64,000 nt of DNA from Nostoc piscinale CENA21 (GCF_001298445.1 NZ_CP012036.1:1429263-1493262), one strand, 5' to 3'; positions 1 through 9,259 are shown, counted from the stretch's first letter. A program made the numbers and translations. The notes: generated by a model not told the origin, from the sequence alone.

Positions 1-662
1 TTAAACACACTGGCTTTTTTATAAATTTCTGGGTCAGAGGTGGCGCGGTCATGTGCCATTCCAATTGCCCACTTATTATTTTCCACCACAAAAATAATTG
101 GCAGTTTCCATAAGGCTGCCATATTCAAGGTTTCAAAAAATTGACCGTTGTTAGCTGCACCATCACCAAAAAAGCAGGCGGTTACTTGGTCGGCGTTGGG
201 GTCGCCTAAAACTTCACGGCGATATTTGCTTTGAAAAGCTGCACCAGCCGCCACCGGAATGCCTTCAGCAACGAAAGCGTAACCACCTAATAAGTTATGT
301 TCCGCAGAGAACATGTGCATGGAACCGCCACGTCCTTTGCTGCAACCTGTCTCTTTACCGAATAATTCGGCCATAACTTCTCTAGCTGGAACTCCCGCAC
401 TTAAGGCGTGAACGTGGTCGCGGTAAGTACTGCTAACGTAATCTTCTCCCGGACGCATTGCCTTGATAACGCCTGTCGAAACGGCTTCTTGACCGTTATA
501 TAGGTGGACAAAACCAAACATTTTGCCCCTATAGTACATTTCGGCGCATTTGTCTTCAAAAAAGCGTCCTAACACCATGTCTTCGTAAAGCATTAGGCCT
601 TCTGCTTTGGTGATTTGGGCGCTGGCAGTATCAAATTTAGGTAACGTCCGTTCTTGAACCAT
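1..662 (-). CDS. pdhA: Pyruvate dehydrogenase E1 component, alpha subunit (5' part only)
   Basis: This is the thiamine-diphosphate-binding alpha subunit of the E1 enzyme, which decarboxylates pyruvate to feed acetyl-CoA synthesis. The visible 220 N-terminal residues begin MVQERTLPKFD and include the E1-alpha landmarks YRGKMFGFVHLYNGQEA, GRGGSMHMF and the ThDP/Mg motif GDGAANNGQFFETLNMA, followed by FVVENNKWAIGM. The ATG lies at 660-662. The frame is open to the left edge, so about a third of the usual 330-345 residues is missing. No partner gene is visible on this side, and the gene is divergent from zipN across 774 bp. Family identity is certain from these motifs. The annotation is incomplete only because the window ends. 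Confidence 0.95.
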   Translation of the reverse strand, partial: MVQERTLPKFDTASAQITKAEGLMLYEDMVLGRFFEDKCAEMYYRGKMFGFVHLYNGQEAVSTGVIKAMRPGEDYVSSTYRDHVHALSAGVPAREVMAELFGKETGCSKGRGGSMHMFSAEHNLLGGYAFVAEGIPVAAGAAFQSKYRREVLGDPNADQVTACFFGDGAANNGQFFETLNMAALWKLPIIFVVENNKWAIGMAHDRATSDPEIYKKASVF

Positions 663-1436
663 TATTTTTTTAGTATCCCTGTTGTAAAACTGAAATTTAC
701 CATGTTAAATAGGCCTCTGTTTGGCCTGGTTGTGCTGAAGACAAAAACTAAAATTTTTGGCGCTAAGTAGGATAATTGGAATATAGAGGGAAAAAATAGG
801 TGAATTTTGGAATTTATCGTCGCTATCTGCGACTTTTACACCCTAACTGCCATAAATGACCTTGAATGTTGCCCTCTGGCGTTTTACAATCCCAACTTCT
901 GTACAGATGCTATCAATCAGGATAGCTTGGTTTCTGCATATCTATTAACAATTTTCCACAAATAAACACCGCAATTGAATTTAGCTTGCTAGATAGTTGT
1001 AACTCAAGGTCTAAGTATGGTAGCATTTTGTTCCTTGTAATTATCACGCATCTACCATTACAAGTATTACTACTATCACTTCAAAGCCAGGGCAAACACG
1101 TAAGTATAATGTCAAGCAGATAAACTTATTTATTTAGGTATGTCGATTATGATGAACGATCGCCAGAGAGTTTTGCAGTGTTTAATGGCTGATAGCAGTT
1201 ATACACAAGGAAATACTAAGAATTAAAACAAAGTTTCCCTCTTGTCTAGGCGAAGTCAAATTAATAGTACTAAAATGTGTCTCAAAATTTTAGAGGGAAC
1301 AAAATTAATTGTTGCAATATACACTTAATAGTGTAAGTCCGGCGCGGTGTTATTCACCGTAATATTGTGGCACGGTTTTACATACCTGGAATGCTCTAGG
1401 TGGATTATGTTGATCTCGGTGCAGGGGAAGTAGGCT
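663..1436. other. Intergenic region between divergent pdhA and zipN
   Basis: This 774-bp AT-rich stretch has no supportable coding region. It must hold the promoters of both divergent genes. A small hairpin (CGGTG, loop TTATT, CACCG) lies near 1345-1359, and a likely ribosome binding site for zipN (AGGGGA) lies at about 1423-1428. I see no tRNA, no known small RNA and no long repeat. Confidence 0.5.
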
Positions 1437-3764
1437 GTGCGAATTCCGCTAGATTACTACCGAATTTTAGGACTACCGTTAGCGGCAAGTGAAGAACAAT
1501 TGCGGCAAGCATATAGCGATCGCATTGTACAACTGCCACGACGGGAGTATTCTCAAGCAGCAATTTCTTCTCGTAAACAAATTATAGAAACAGCTTACGT
1601 GGTTTTATCAAATCCGAAAGAACGTAGCAGTTACGATCAGCTTTATCTGTCCCATGCTTATGATCCTGATGGCACAACTACTGCCACAGTCACCGCAGGC
1701 AACCGCACAGAAACTAGTCATGATCTTGATAGCCAAGGCCTGAGTATTGACGTTCCCCAACAGGAATTAGTTGGGGCGTTATTAATTTTGCAAGAGTTAG
1801 GGGAATACGAACAAGTCCTCAAACTCGGTAAAACATACCTTGCTAACCATAATGGTGTGGCCTCGGCCAAAATCGGCAATCATCCCATCGAGGAAGATTT
1901 TCTCGAAAGCAGCGAACATCCAGATATTGTCCTGACTGTGGCTTTGGCCTGCCTAGAATTGGGGCGGGAACAGTGGCAACAAGGCTATTACGAAAATGCC
2001 GCAGTTTCCTTAGAATCTGGGCTAGAAATGCTGGTGAGTGAAGGTATATTTACCAGCGTCCAGGCAGAAATTCAAGCTGACCTTTATAAATTACGTCCTT
2101 ATCGGATTTTAGAATTACTACAGTTATCTTTAGATAAAACAGTAGAACGCCGCCAAGGCTTAGAATTATTGCAAAGCATCCTGGAAGATCGTGGTGGGAT
2201 TGATGGCACTCTCAACGATCAATCGGGTTTGAGTATAGATGATTTCCTGCGATTTATTCAGCAAATACGCCACTATTTAACAGTCACAGAACAGCATAAG
2301 TTATTTGAAGCCGAAAGTAAGCGCCCATCGGCGGTGGCTACTTACTTAGCTGTTTATGCTTTGATTGCTAGAGGATTTGCCCAACGTCAACCCGCTTTAA
2401 TTCGTCAAGCTAGGCAAATGCTACTGCATTTGGGTAAGCGTCAAGATGTGCATCTAGAACAGTCACTTTGTGCTTTGTTGTTGGGACAAACCGAAGAAGC
2501 AACCCGTGTTTTGGAAATGAGTCAGGAATACGAAGCTTTAGCTTTTATTCGGGAAAAATCCCAAGATTCTCCTGATTTATTACCGGGTTTGTGTTTGTAT
2601 GGCGAACAGTGGTTACAAAATGAAGTGTTTCCCCATTTTCGGGATTTATCAAGACAGCCAGCCGCACTCAAAGATTACTTTGCCAACTCCCAAGTGCAGG
2701 CGTATTTAGAAGCATTACCCACAGATGCAGAAACTACCAACGAGTGGGGTTTCATTAATCGTCAACCTGTTAACGCACCGCCACCAAATCATCGTCAGCC
2801 AAATACGCCTGGGGTTTCTCGTTCAAATCAAGCTAAAATGCCAGATTTGGATTTACCAGAAACTCCCAACCATAAACGACCTGAATATTCTCAGGTGTCG
2901 CAGCCGAGAACGAATACCCCACCTGCACCAGCTATGGCTAGTCGCACCCCAACGCCAGAAATTCCTGCTGCGTCTTTTACTTCCCCAGACCGGACAAACA
3001 GCACAACAGGTCATTCTCTCAATGGTAAAGGTACTGGGTCTCATCCAACACCAAAGCGCAGACGGCGGAAGCCCACAAATCAACCTGTTAACCGAGAACA
3101 TAGGTTAGATAATAACCGCGATCGCCGCCCCCGCCAACGCCGTCCTATCAGCAGTTTAGACCGCAAAACCAGATTAGTCTGGACAGTATTCGCTTCTTTA
3201 GCTGGGATATTAGTTTTCTGGTTAATAATTTCCACCACCTTTGGGTGGTTAAAAGATATCTTTGCCCCATCTCCAGGTTTACCAGAAAACCCCTTAGCAA
3301 TCAAACTTAATCAACCACCCATAGAAATTCCTGATCCCTATAGTGAAGTAATGCCACCTGACGGCCCCCTCACAGATGCAATAGCCGAAGAAGTAATTCG
3401 GACTTGGCTGTCTACCAAAGCTTTAGCATTAGGGCCAAATCATGATGTTAACAGTTTAAATAACATTTTAACTGGTGCATCTTTATCTCAATGGCGATTA
3501 GTTGCCCAGCAAGATAAATTAGATAACCGCTATCGCAAATACGACCACAGCATCAAAATAGAATTTGTCAGTAAAAATGACCTAGACCCCAATCGAGCCG
3601 CCGTTTTAGCAACTGTTAAAGAAGCAACACAGTTTTATGAAAATGGTCTGAAGAGAAAGTCTTCTAACGAAAGTTTGCGAGTTCGTTATGATTTAATTCG
3701 GCGCGATGGTATGTGGCGTATTCAAAGTATGTATGTTGTGAATCAAATTACGATGAATTTTTAA
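1437..3764 (+). CDS. zipN: Cell division protein ZipN/Ftn2 (ARC6 homologue)
   Basis: ZipN (Ftn2) is the cyanobacterial FtsZ-anchoring division protein, orthologous to chloroplast ARC6. The 775-residue product starts with a J-like domain (residues 1-70, LDYYRILGLPLAASEEQLRQAY). The HPD tripeptide of true J-domains is absent; QLPRREYS stands in that region, so it should not stimulate Hsp70. A long helical region follows, then a Pro/Ser/Thr-rich and basic linker (about 440-575), one membrane segment (about 583-603, LVWTVFASLAGILVFWLII) and a C-terminal IMS/DUF4101 domain (about 660-775) ending in MYVVNQITMNF. I use the GTG start at 1437 because AGGGGA lies about 8 bases upstream and the J-like fold begins at once. 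The gene is monocistronic, followed by a hairpin at 3816-3848. Confidence 0.92.
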   Translation: MRIPLDYYRILGLPLAASEEQLRQAYSDRIVQLPRREYSQAAISSRKQIIETAYVVLSNPKERSSYDQLYLSHAYDPDGTTTATVTAGNRTETSHDLDSQGLSIDVPQQELVGALLILQELGEYEQVLKLGKTYLANHNGVASAKIGNHPIEEDFLESSEHPDIVLTVALACLELGREQWQQGYYENAAVSLESGLEMLVSEGIFTSVQAEIQADLYKLRPYRILELLQLSLDKTVERRQGLELLQSILEDRGGIDGTLNDQSGLSIDDFLRFIQQIRHYLTVTEQHKLFEAESKRPSAVATYLAVYALIARGFAQRQPALIRQARQMLLHLGKRQDVHLEQSLCALLLGQTEEATRVLEMSQEYEALAFIREKSQDSPDLLPGLCLYGEQWLQNEVFPHFRDLSRQPAALKDYFANSQVQAYLEALPTDAETTNEWGFINRQPVNAPPPNHRQPNTPGVSRSNQAKMPDLDLPETPNHKRPEYSQVSQPRTNTPPAPAMASRTPTPEIPAASFTSPDRTNSTTGHSLNGKGTGSHPTPKRRRRKPTNQPVNREHRLDNNRDRRPRQRRPISSLDRKTRLVWTVFASLAGILVFWLIISTTFGWLKDIFAPSPGLPENPLAIKLNQPPIEIPDPYSEVMPPDGPLTDAIAEEVIRTWLSTKALALGPNHDVNSLNNILTGASLSQWRLVAQQDKLDNRYRKYDHSIKIEFVSKNDLDPNRAAVLATVKEATQFYENGLKRKSSNESLRVRYDLIRRDGMWRIQSMYVVNQITMNF

Positions 3765-3815
3765 AGTCTGAAGTGTGAAAGGGAGAAAGTTTGATTTTTG
3801 ATAATTTCGTCTTTC

Positions 3816-3848
3816 AGCTCCTCAACTTCTTTGAGAAGTCGGGGAGCT
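3816..3848 (+). terminator. Hairpin downstream of zipN
   Basis: AGCTCC...ACTTCT pairs with AGAAGT...GGAGCT around a 3-base loop, with one 3-base internal mismatch. It lies 52 bases after the zipN stop. The T tract is weak (TTATTT), so it may be a dispersed hairpin repeat of the CCCCGACTT...AAGTCGGGG type rather than a classical terminator. A related perfect copy is at 25466-25504. Confidence 0.55.
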
Positions 3849-4041
3849 TATTTCTCACAAATAATTCTGAACGCTACTTAAAGTTAAATAAATCTAAAAA
3901 TAACTTGATAATACAGCTATGTTATTTGCAGTTTGTAACATTAACCGAATGACTTATTGCAGTTTGTAAATATTTTTTTGTAACTGCAAGGAATATTCCT
4001 TTAGACTGAATCTCAATTGCAAAGTATTGGGATCGAGGCAA

Positions 4042-4362
4042 ATGCAGTCGATGAATTTTTTGTGTCATGAATTTGTAGTTGCGGTCTCCTTTGGTGCTTG
4101 TATTCTTGGTTTAGTGTTACTTTGGGACGGTAAGCAACCAAAAGATGACATAGAAGAAACAGAAAAGATTTTGTTTAGAATGAGTTTTTCTTACTGGCTG
4201 GTATATTGTGTTGCTTTTGCCCTAGAAAAAGTCATTTTACCCGATTGGGAATCTGTTGTGATGTCTTTAAAAATCACTACAGCTTTGTCATATTTTTTAA
4301 CATTTTCTTGTATTCTGAGTTTGCCGCTACACAAATTTGCAGTGCATCGAGTTGAAGAATAG
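4042..4362 (+). CDS. Small hypothetical membrane protein
   Basis: The product is 106 residues if read from the ATG at 4042. A second ATG at 4051 and a TTG at 4027 are also in frame, and GAGG at 4036-4039 suits 4051 best. It has three hydrophobic segments: an N-terminal one (VAVSFGACILGLVLLW), a central one (FSYWLVYCVAFALEKVIL) and a C-terminal one (ALSYFLTFSCILSLPL). A charged loop (KQPKDDIEETEK) separates the first two. I recognise no family. It stands alone between zipN and the convergent DUF2103/clpS pair. Coding potential rests on the clean hydrophobic pattern and open frame. Confidence 0.55.
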   Translation: MQSMNFLCHEFVVAVSFGACILGLVLLWDGKQPKDDIEETEKILFRMSFSYWLVYCVAFALEKVILPDWESVVMSLKITTALSYFLTFSCILSLPLHKFAVHRVEE

Positions 4363-4420
4363 CGCAGAGAAAGTATGAAGCGTTAAATAAATCAACTAGA
4401 CAAGAACAAACTAATAACTG

Positions 4421-4753
4421 TTAAGTTGATTTATGTTTCATGGCGATCGCGATCGCTGTTTGTAGTTCATCCTGAACTAAACTAGTCAGGATGAACACCT
4501 CTTGCACTGTTTTACCTTGTCTAGCGATAACTTTGTAACCCCCGCGAATTGGGACAGATATACGTAATTGCATTTTGGAGCTATGACCTTTGACCCTTCC
4601 AATTACGCCTGGGGTAATGGTGTGAATGCCTTCTTGCAAGCAGAGAGTTTCTAAAATGGGAATAAGACCGGGAAGATGGGTAGAGTGATTCCAAACTAGT
4701 CTGCCATCTTTGCGGTTATTTGCTTTTTGCGAGTTTGTGGTAGATTTATCCAT
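4421..4753 (-). CDS. DUF2103 domain protein
   Basis: This 110-residue soluble protein matches the cyanobacterial DUF2103 family (GRLVWNHSTHLPGLI, then TPGVIGRVKGHS and GYKVIARQGKTVQEVFIL). Its function is unknown. It is rich in basic residues in the middle, and the C-terminal half looks like a small alpha/beta fold. The ATG at 4751-4753 lies only 4 bases after the clpS stop, so the two are almost certainly co-transcribed from a promoter upstream of clpS. The pairing with clpS hints at a role linked to proteolysis or protein quality, but that is inference from context only. Confidence 0.8.
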   Translation of the reverse strand: MDKSTTNSQKANNRKDGRLVWNHSTHLPGLIPILETLCLQEGIHTITPGVIGRVKGHSSKMQLRISVPIRGGYKVIARQGKTVQEVFILTSLVQDELQTAIAIAMKHKST

Positions 4754-4757
4754 GATC

Positions 4758-5084
4758 TTAAGCCGCTTCTAGGGGAGCCATTGTTAAACCGGCTCGGCGC
4801 AGCTGTTGGTGATATAATTCTGCTGGTTCTTGCGGCCCTACCCAAACGATCGCTTGTCCTTCATAATGTACTTGATTCGTTAAATCCCAAGCGCGATCGC
4901 TAGTCATATTCGGGATATACTTCATCAAGCACTCAGCGACGTGTTGAAAAGTATTGAAATCATCGTTCAACACAATCACCTTGTAATTGGGATATTGTTT
5001 GCGAATAGTTTGACTAGACCGTTCAGGAGCAATAGTTGGTGCTGTACCCATCCCGTAAACAGCTGCTGAAAGTCTTGTAAGCAT
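4758..5084 (-). CDS. clpS: ATP-dependent Clp protease adaptor ClpS
   Basis: ClpS binds the N-domain of the Clp ATPase and delivers N-degron substrates to ClpCP. The 108-residue protein has the family core YKVIVLNDDFNTFQHVAECLMKYI (the NDD and H residues line the N-degron pocket) and a C-terminal AELYHQQLRRAGLTMAPLE. The unstructured N-terminal 30 residues are typical. Cyanobacteria usually carry two clpS genes, and I cannot say which this is. It starts at the ATG at 5082-5084 and is the first gene of a two-gene unit with DUF2103. Confidence 0.93.
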   Translation of the reverse strand: MLTRLSAAVYGMGTAPTIAPERSSQTIRKQYPNYKVIVLNDDFNTFQHVAECLMKYIPNMTSDRAWDLTNQVHYEGQAIVWVGPQEPAELYHQQLRRAGLTMAPLEAA

Positions 5085-5615
5085 AAAACAGTCGGCTACC
5101 TGGATTTTACAAAACTACATTATAAGTAAATAGTTTAGTCCATAGAAAGTCTGAAGTATGAAGTCTGAAGTGTGAAACGTTGTGTTTTCGGCTTTTGACC
5201 AATGACCAAAAATAGGTAAACCCAGCAGGAAGCACATCACAGACAACCTGCTAGGAGGAAAAAATCTATTCTCGCCATGTTTGAAGGGTAGAGCTTATTT
5301 AAAATCAATAATGCCTATCCTTAGTTAGAATAACCACATTGCTTGTACAACAGGGTTAAGAAAAGTCAATCAATTAGTTAACGCTTTGCAAAAGGGAACC
5401 GTGAGATTTATCGTCAACGGGAAATGCTGAATAGCCAAAAAGCAACAGATCATTTCGTCCTAAGTACTCACACAAACTTAATTACACACATTCTTTTTCT
5501 GTTCCCTGTTCCCCATTCCCTACTGCCCCAATAATGGCAAGATCATAAAGCGAACAATAGCTCATAATATTAAACAGACGCTTCATACTTCTTAACTATT
5601 TGCTTTATTAAAACA
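5085..5615. other. Intergenic region with short tandem repeats, between clpS and ubiD-like gene
   Basis: This 531-bp gap between divergent genes contains the repeat run GTCTGAAGTATGAAGTCTGAAGTGTGAA (5150-5177; units TGAAGT[C/A/G]), which also occurs after other genes in the window. It also has a pyrimidine-rich stretch of the type TGTTCCCTGTTCCCCATTCCC near 5501-5521. No coding region, tRNA or strong terminator is visible. The promoters of both flanking genes must lie here. Confidence 0.5.
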
Positions 5616-7124
5616 ATGGCGAGAGATTTGCGGGGATTCATCAAAATTTTAGAAGAAAGAGGACAATTACGGCGAATTTCTGCCTTGGTTGACCCAGAAT
5701 TAGAAATTGCAGAGATTTCTAACCAAATGCTGCAAAAAGGCGGGCCGGGCTTGTTGTTTGAGAATGTCAAAGGTGCTTCCTTCCCCGTGGCGGTGAACTT
5801 GCTGGGGACTGTGGAAAGAATATGCTGGGCGATGAATATGCAGCATCCCCAAGAGTTAGAAACCTTGGGTAAAAAGCTGAGTATGCTACAACAGCCAAAA
5901 CCGCCGAAGAAAATTTCCCAGGCGATAGATTTTGGAAAAGTGCTGTTTGATGTTCTCAAAGCCAAACCAGGGAGAGACTTTTTTCCTGCTTGTCAGCAAG
6001 TAGTTATTCAAGGCGATGATTTAGATTTAAATACTTTACCCTTAATTCGTCCTTATCCTGATGATGCTGGCAAGATTATCACACTGGGGTTAGTAATTAC
6101 CAAAGATTGTGAAACAGGTACGCCGAATGTTGGTGTATATCGCTTGCAATTGCAATCAAAAAATACCATGACTGTTCACTGGCTATCAGTGCGGGGTGGG
6201 GCGAGGCACTTACGGAAAGCAGCAGAACGTGGGAAGAAATTAGAAGTAGCGATCGCCCTTGGTGTAGATCCATTAATTATCATGGCAGCTGCTACACCCA
6301 TCCCAGTCGATTTATCTGAGTGGTTATTTGCTGGGTTGTATGGCGGTTCTGGTGTGCAGTTGGCAAAGTGTAAAACAGTAGATTTAGAAGTTCCGGCTGA
6401 TTCTGAATTTGTGTTAGAAGGAACAATTACCCCAGGGGAAGTTTTACCAGACGGGCCTTTTGGCGACCACATGGGTTATTACGGCGGTGTGGAAGACTCG
6501 CCCTTAATTCGCTTTCAGTGTATGACCCACCGCAAAGACCCGATTTATTTAACAACATTTAGCGGTCGTCCACCCAAAGAAGAAGCGATGATGGCGATCG
6601 CACTCAATCGTATATATACCCCAATTCTGCGCCAACAAGTCACAGAAATTGTCGATTTTTTCCTACCAATGGAAGCTTTGAGTTACAAAGCCGCAATTAT
6701 TTCCATTGATAAAGCCTATCCCGGACAAGCACGCCGCGCCGCCTTAGCCTTTTGGAGTGCGTTACCTCAATTTACATACACCAAATTTGTGATTGTCGTC
6801 GATAAAGATATCAATATCCGCGACCCTCGGCAAGTAGTTTGGGCTATTAGTTCTAAAGTTGACCCCACCCGCGACGTGTTTATTTTGCCAAATACACCCT
6901 TTGACACCTTAGATTTCGCCAGTGAAAAAATTGGTTTAGGTGGACGGATGGGAATTGATGCAACCACCAAAATTCCCCCAGAAACCGAACATGAATGGGG
7001 CGCACCACTAGAATCTGATCCTGATGTCGCCGCAATGGTAGAACGAAGATGGGCAGAATATGGTTTAGCAGATTTGCAGTTAGGCGAAGTTGACCCCAAC
7101 TTGTTTGGTTATGACATGAAATAA
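5616..7124 (+). CDS. UbiD family decarboxylase
   Basis: This 502-residue protein belongs to the UbiD family of prenylated-FMN-dependent (de)carboxylases that act on aromatic or alpha,beta-unsaturated acids. Family motifs are GGPGLLFENVKG (residues about 43-55), the substrate and cofactor region YRLQLQSKNTMTVHW, SGVQLAK, and the E...DGPFGDHMGYYGG stretch with the catalytic-site Glu/Asp residues. FSGRPPKEEAMM and VVDKDINIRDPRQVVWA lie toward the C terminus. In cyanobacteria this homologue is usually assigned to quinone (plastoquinone) biosynthesis, which is plausible but not shown here. A UbiX partner is not in the window. It starts at ATG 5616 and appears monocistronic. Confidence 0.88.
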   Translation: MARDLRGFIKILEERGQLRRISALVDPELEIAEISNQMLQKGGPGLLFENVKGASFPVAVNLLGTVERICWAMNMQHPQELETLGKKLSMLQQPKPPKKISQAIDFGKVLFDVLKAKPGRDFFPACQQVVIQGDDLDLNTLPLIRPYPDDAGKIITLGLVITKDCETGTPNVGVYRLQLQSKNTMTVHWLSVRGGARHLRKAAERGKKLEVAIALGVDPLIIMAAATPIPVDLSEWLFAGLYGGSGVQLAKCKTVDLEVPADSEFVLEGTITPGEVLPDGPFGDHMGYYGGVEDSPLIRFQCMTHRKDPIYLTTFSGRPPKEEAMMAIALNRIYTPILRQQVTEIVDFFLPMEALSYKAAIISIDKAYPGQARRAALAFWSALPQFTYTKFVIVVDKDINIRDPRQVVWAISSKVDPTRDVFILPNTPFDTLDFASEKIGLGGRMGIDATTKIPPETEHEWGAPLESDPDVAAMVERRWAEYGLADLQLGEVDPNLFGYDMK

Positions 7125-7130
7125 TATCAG

Positions 7131-7237
7131 GGCTTACGCTTTTTGTGAAGAATGGGTGTAAGGGTTTTAAATCAGCACATCCCTATACGCCTTCATCCGT
7201 AACCAAACCATTGATTTTTCTTCTCACGGCGTAAGCC
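7131..7237. repeat. Inverted-repeat element after the ubiD-like gene
   Basis: GGCTTACGC at 7131-7139 is the exact reverse complement of GCGTAAGCC at 7229-7237. The interior is about 90 bases with no coding content. It could be a small non-autonomous element or a long hairpin. Its dispersed nature cannot be judged from one copy. Confidence 0.4.
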
Positions 7238-7394
7238 TTAAAGATATCTGTATGAGACTGACACAGCTAATTTAGGGCAATAACTGAAATTCCATCCGCG
7301 TCCATCTGCGTTTATCTGCGGTTAATTTTATAGCAACCCTACCTGAGTTGTGAAAAAATATTCTTTTTAACGAACCGCAAAGGACGCATAGACG

Positions 7395-7419
7395 CGATAG
7401 CGGCTTCCCGCAGGGTAGG
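7395..7419. repeat. Small dispersed repeat (GCTTCCCGCAGGGTA type)
   Basis: The segment CGATAGCGGCTTCCCGCAGG followed by GTAGG sits inside the common cyanobacterial string GCAAAGGACGCATAGACGC...ACACAAAG, as if inserted into it. Its core, GCTTCCCGCAGGG, recurs in diverged form at about 38042-38058 (GCTTCCCTGTAGGGG). This fits the very small dispersed repeats described for Nostoc genomes. Confidence 0.45.
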
Positions 7420-7510
7420 ACACAAAGAAGGAGAAGAAAGAGAATTTCACAAATGATTTAGGGTTGCTATATCTAAACTGTCCAATAGGTTAATGCAGAT
7501 TCCAGACATA

Positions 7511-7552
7511 AAAAAAGGGTGTGTTGCACTATGCGACAACACACCCTTTTTT
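7511..7552. terminator. Perfect 16-bp hairpin, bidirectional terminator
   Basis: AAAAAAGGGTGTGTTG (7511-7526) pairs perfectly with CAACACACCCTTTTTT (7537-7552) around a 10-base loop. Flanking A and T tracts make it a good intrinsic terminator in both directions. It lies 33 bases beyond the stop of the convergent DUF4231 gene. Its core GGGTGTGTT...AACACACCC recurs at 38595-38661. Confidence 0.8.
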
Positions 7553-7584
7553 CTGTTGCATTATTGCGACCTAGACCTACTAAA

Positions 7585-8462
7585 TTAAATATCTTCCCGT
7601 GATTCAGAATTATTTGTATTAGTTTGTTCTGTCTCTTTTTTCTCTTGTTGGACTTCACTAGCTTGTTGTACTTGTTGAAGATGAATATTATTCACCTGCA
7701 CAATAAATTGTTCAATAGCTTGGCTGGCTTTTTGTTGCTGCTGACTGCTATCAGATGCGTCATAACAACGATAAGCTGGGGTTACACCCAAAATAAATTT
7801 TTCTTGTTCAGCCTCTAATAATTCTAAAGTTGTATTAGCCGCCACCCAATTTTTTTTGAAAAGGAAATGAAGTGACAATACTAGCCACTATGGAAGCAAC
7901 TGCTGGACAAATCACAGGTAGCCATTTCAGCCAAGCTTGACCAACTTCTAGTTTATCCACTAAAACTAAAATTGGAGTCACACCTGATAAAATAACTGTA
8001 GATATTTGCAGAACATAGTAAAGATTTCTCGAAAGATTACGAGCTTTTTTATAATCATCAATTAAATCCTGACAATATTGTAAAGCTTTTTCTCTGGCAG
8101 GAATAATTGAATTACTGTCCAACAACAAGTTATTGTTGCCTAGCAAATAACTATAAATTTCGGCTTTTTTTGTCAAATAACTACGGTTGGCAACATTTTG
8201 TGAATCTTGAAATAATTGCCTGTTAAATAAGAATAAAAAAAGTCAAAATTGTTAAAGCGATCGCTCCAATAATGACAAAATTTTCGTTCTTTGCATAAAC
8301 AGTTAGTACAATACCACAGCAGACAAAAGCAGCAGCCAACAAATATTCCAATAGTTTTAAGATAAATAAATTTTTCCTGTTGGCTATGAGAGATAAATCT
8401 AAACTGCGGGAACTTTCCCTTAGTGGTTGCTGTTCAAAGCTAGAAATGTCGGAAGTAATCAT
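7585..8462 (-). pseudogene. DUF4231 (SLATT-like) membrane protein, broken by two homopolymer frameshifts
   Basis: Three overlapping reading frames add up to one protein of about 291 residues. Part 1 (8462 to 8223) starts MITSDISSFEQQPLRES and has two membrane segments. Part 2 continues as LFNRQLFQDSQNVANRSYL and holds the DUF4231 core (AREKALQYCQDLIDDYKKAR...LYYVLQISTVILSG...LPVICPAVASIVASI). Part 3 resumes as KNWVAANTTLELLEAEQEKF and ends in a Gln/Glu-rich tail. The frame is lost at an A7/T7 run (8235-8241) and at a T8/A8 run (7850-7857); removing one base from each restores the protein. The paired membrane helices and soluble tail resemble SLATT-type two-helix effectors, but function is unknown. 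It could be decayed, mis-sequenced, or expressed through slippage. Confidence 0.75.
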
Positions 8463-8716
8463 GATTGTGTATGCGCTGGATTAACCTGTAAAATCAAATA
8501 CTTTTATATCAGCTAGAGAAATACTCGGACAGCCGAAAATACTTGTAAATTTAGACTTTCAGAGAAAATATTTCTCTAGAACTGATGCAAATAAAGTGCT
8601 TTAAAACACTTTCTGCGTCAGAATTTAGTATGTTATAACACAGCAATTATCCTTGCTGACAAACAGTACAATTGCACTTGTCAAATCTTGCTGAGGGAGG
8701 TAGTTGAAATATTCAA

Positions 8717-9259
8717 ATGAAAAAAATTATCTTAATTACGGCATTAACTAGCTTATTTTCACTGGCGTTGACAGCTAACCAAGGCTTGATTTTGGCACAG
8801 TCTCCACAAATAGCACAAACCCAAGGTGCAATCATCCCTGTGGCGAAAGTCGGACTGGGCAAAATTCGTCCGGGAATGCCGGAACAACAAGTACGTCGCA
8901 TTCTAGGAAAACCCACCAGCACTAAAACCGAATTTAGTCCTGGAGTTGGCGACAATATTCGTACCCTGGAATATCCTAATATTTCTTTATCTTTAGTGCC
9001 TTATGTCAACAAACCGAAAAACTTCTTTGTTTATCACTTTGTTACCCGTAGTTCTAAATTTCTCACTCCCACGGGTGTAAAAGTTGGCGATACCCAATCT
9101 CAGATCATCAAGGCTTACGGAAAGCCATATATATCAAAAGAAGGCAACGTCACTTTTTTAGTATATGGGGTTGGTAGTCAAGATAGTGCCGCCGCATTGA
9201 CATTTCGTATAGAAGCTGGCAAAGTCACAGAAATTCAGTACAGTGAACAGCTAGTCTAA
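8717..9259 (+). CDS. Secreted BamE/SmpA-like fold protein
   Basis: This 180-residue protein has a signal peptide (residues 1-28, MKKIILITALTSLFSLALTANQ...LA). Two tandem repeats of the SmpA/OmlA (BamE-like) type follow: LGKIRPGMPEQQVRRILGKP at about 48-67 and VKVGDTQSQIIKAYGKP near 121-137. Such domains occur in periplasmic or outer-membrane-associated proteins. The start is well supported by GAGGGAGG about 10-20 bases upstream of the ATG. It is followed 70 bases later by an SH3-domain secreted protein in the same direction, so the two may be co-transcribed. The exact role is unknown. Confidence 0.7.
   Translation: MKKIILITALTSLFSLALTANQGLILAQSPQIAQTQGAIIPVAKVGLGKIRPGMPEQQVRRILGKPTSTKTEFSPGVGDNIRTLEYPNISLSLVPYVNKPKNFFVYHFVTRSSKFLTPTGVKVGDTQSQIIKAYGKPYISKEGNVTFLVYGVGSQDSAAALTFRIEAGKVTEIQYSEQLV

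Noticed and set aside
2725..3304. Open frames on both strands inside the zipN linker
   Set aside because: They are shadows of the Pro/Ser-rich linker of ZipN, in other frames, without a ribosome binding site or recognisable protein.
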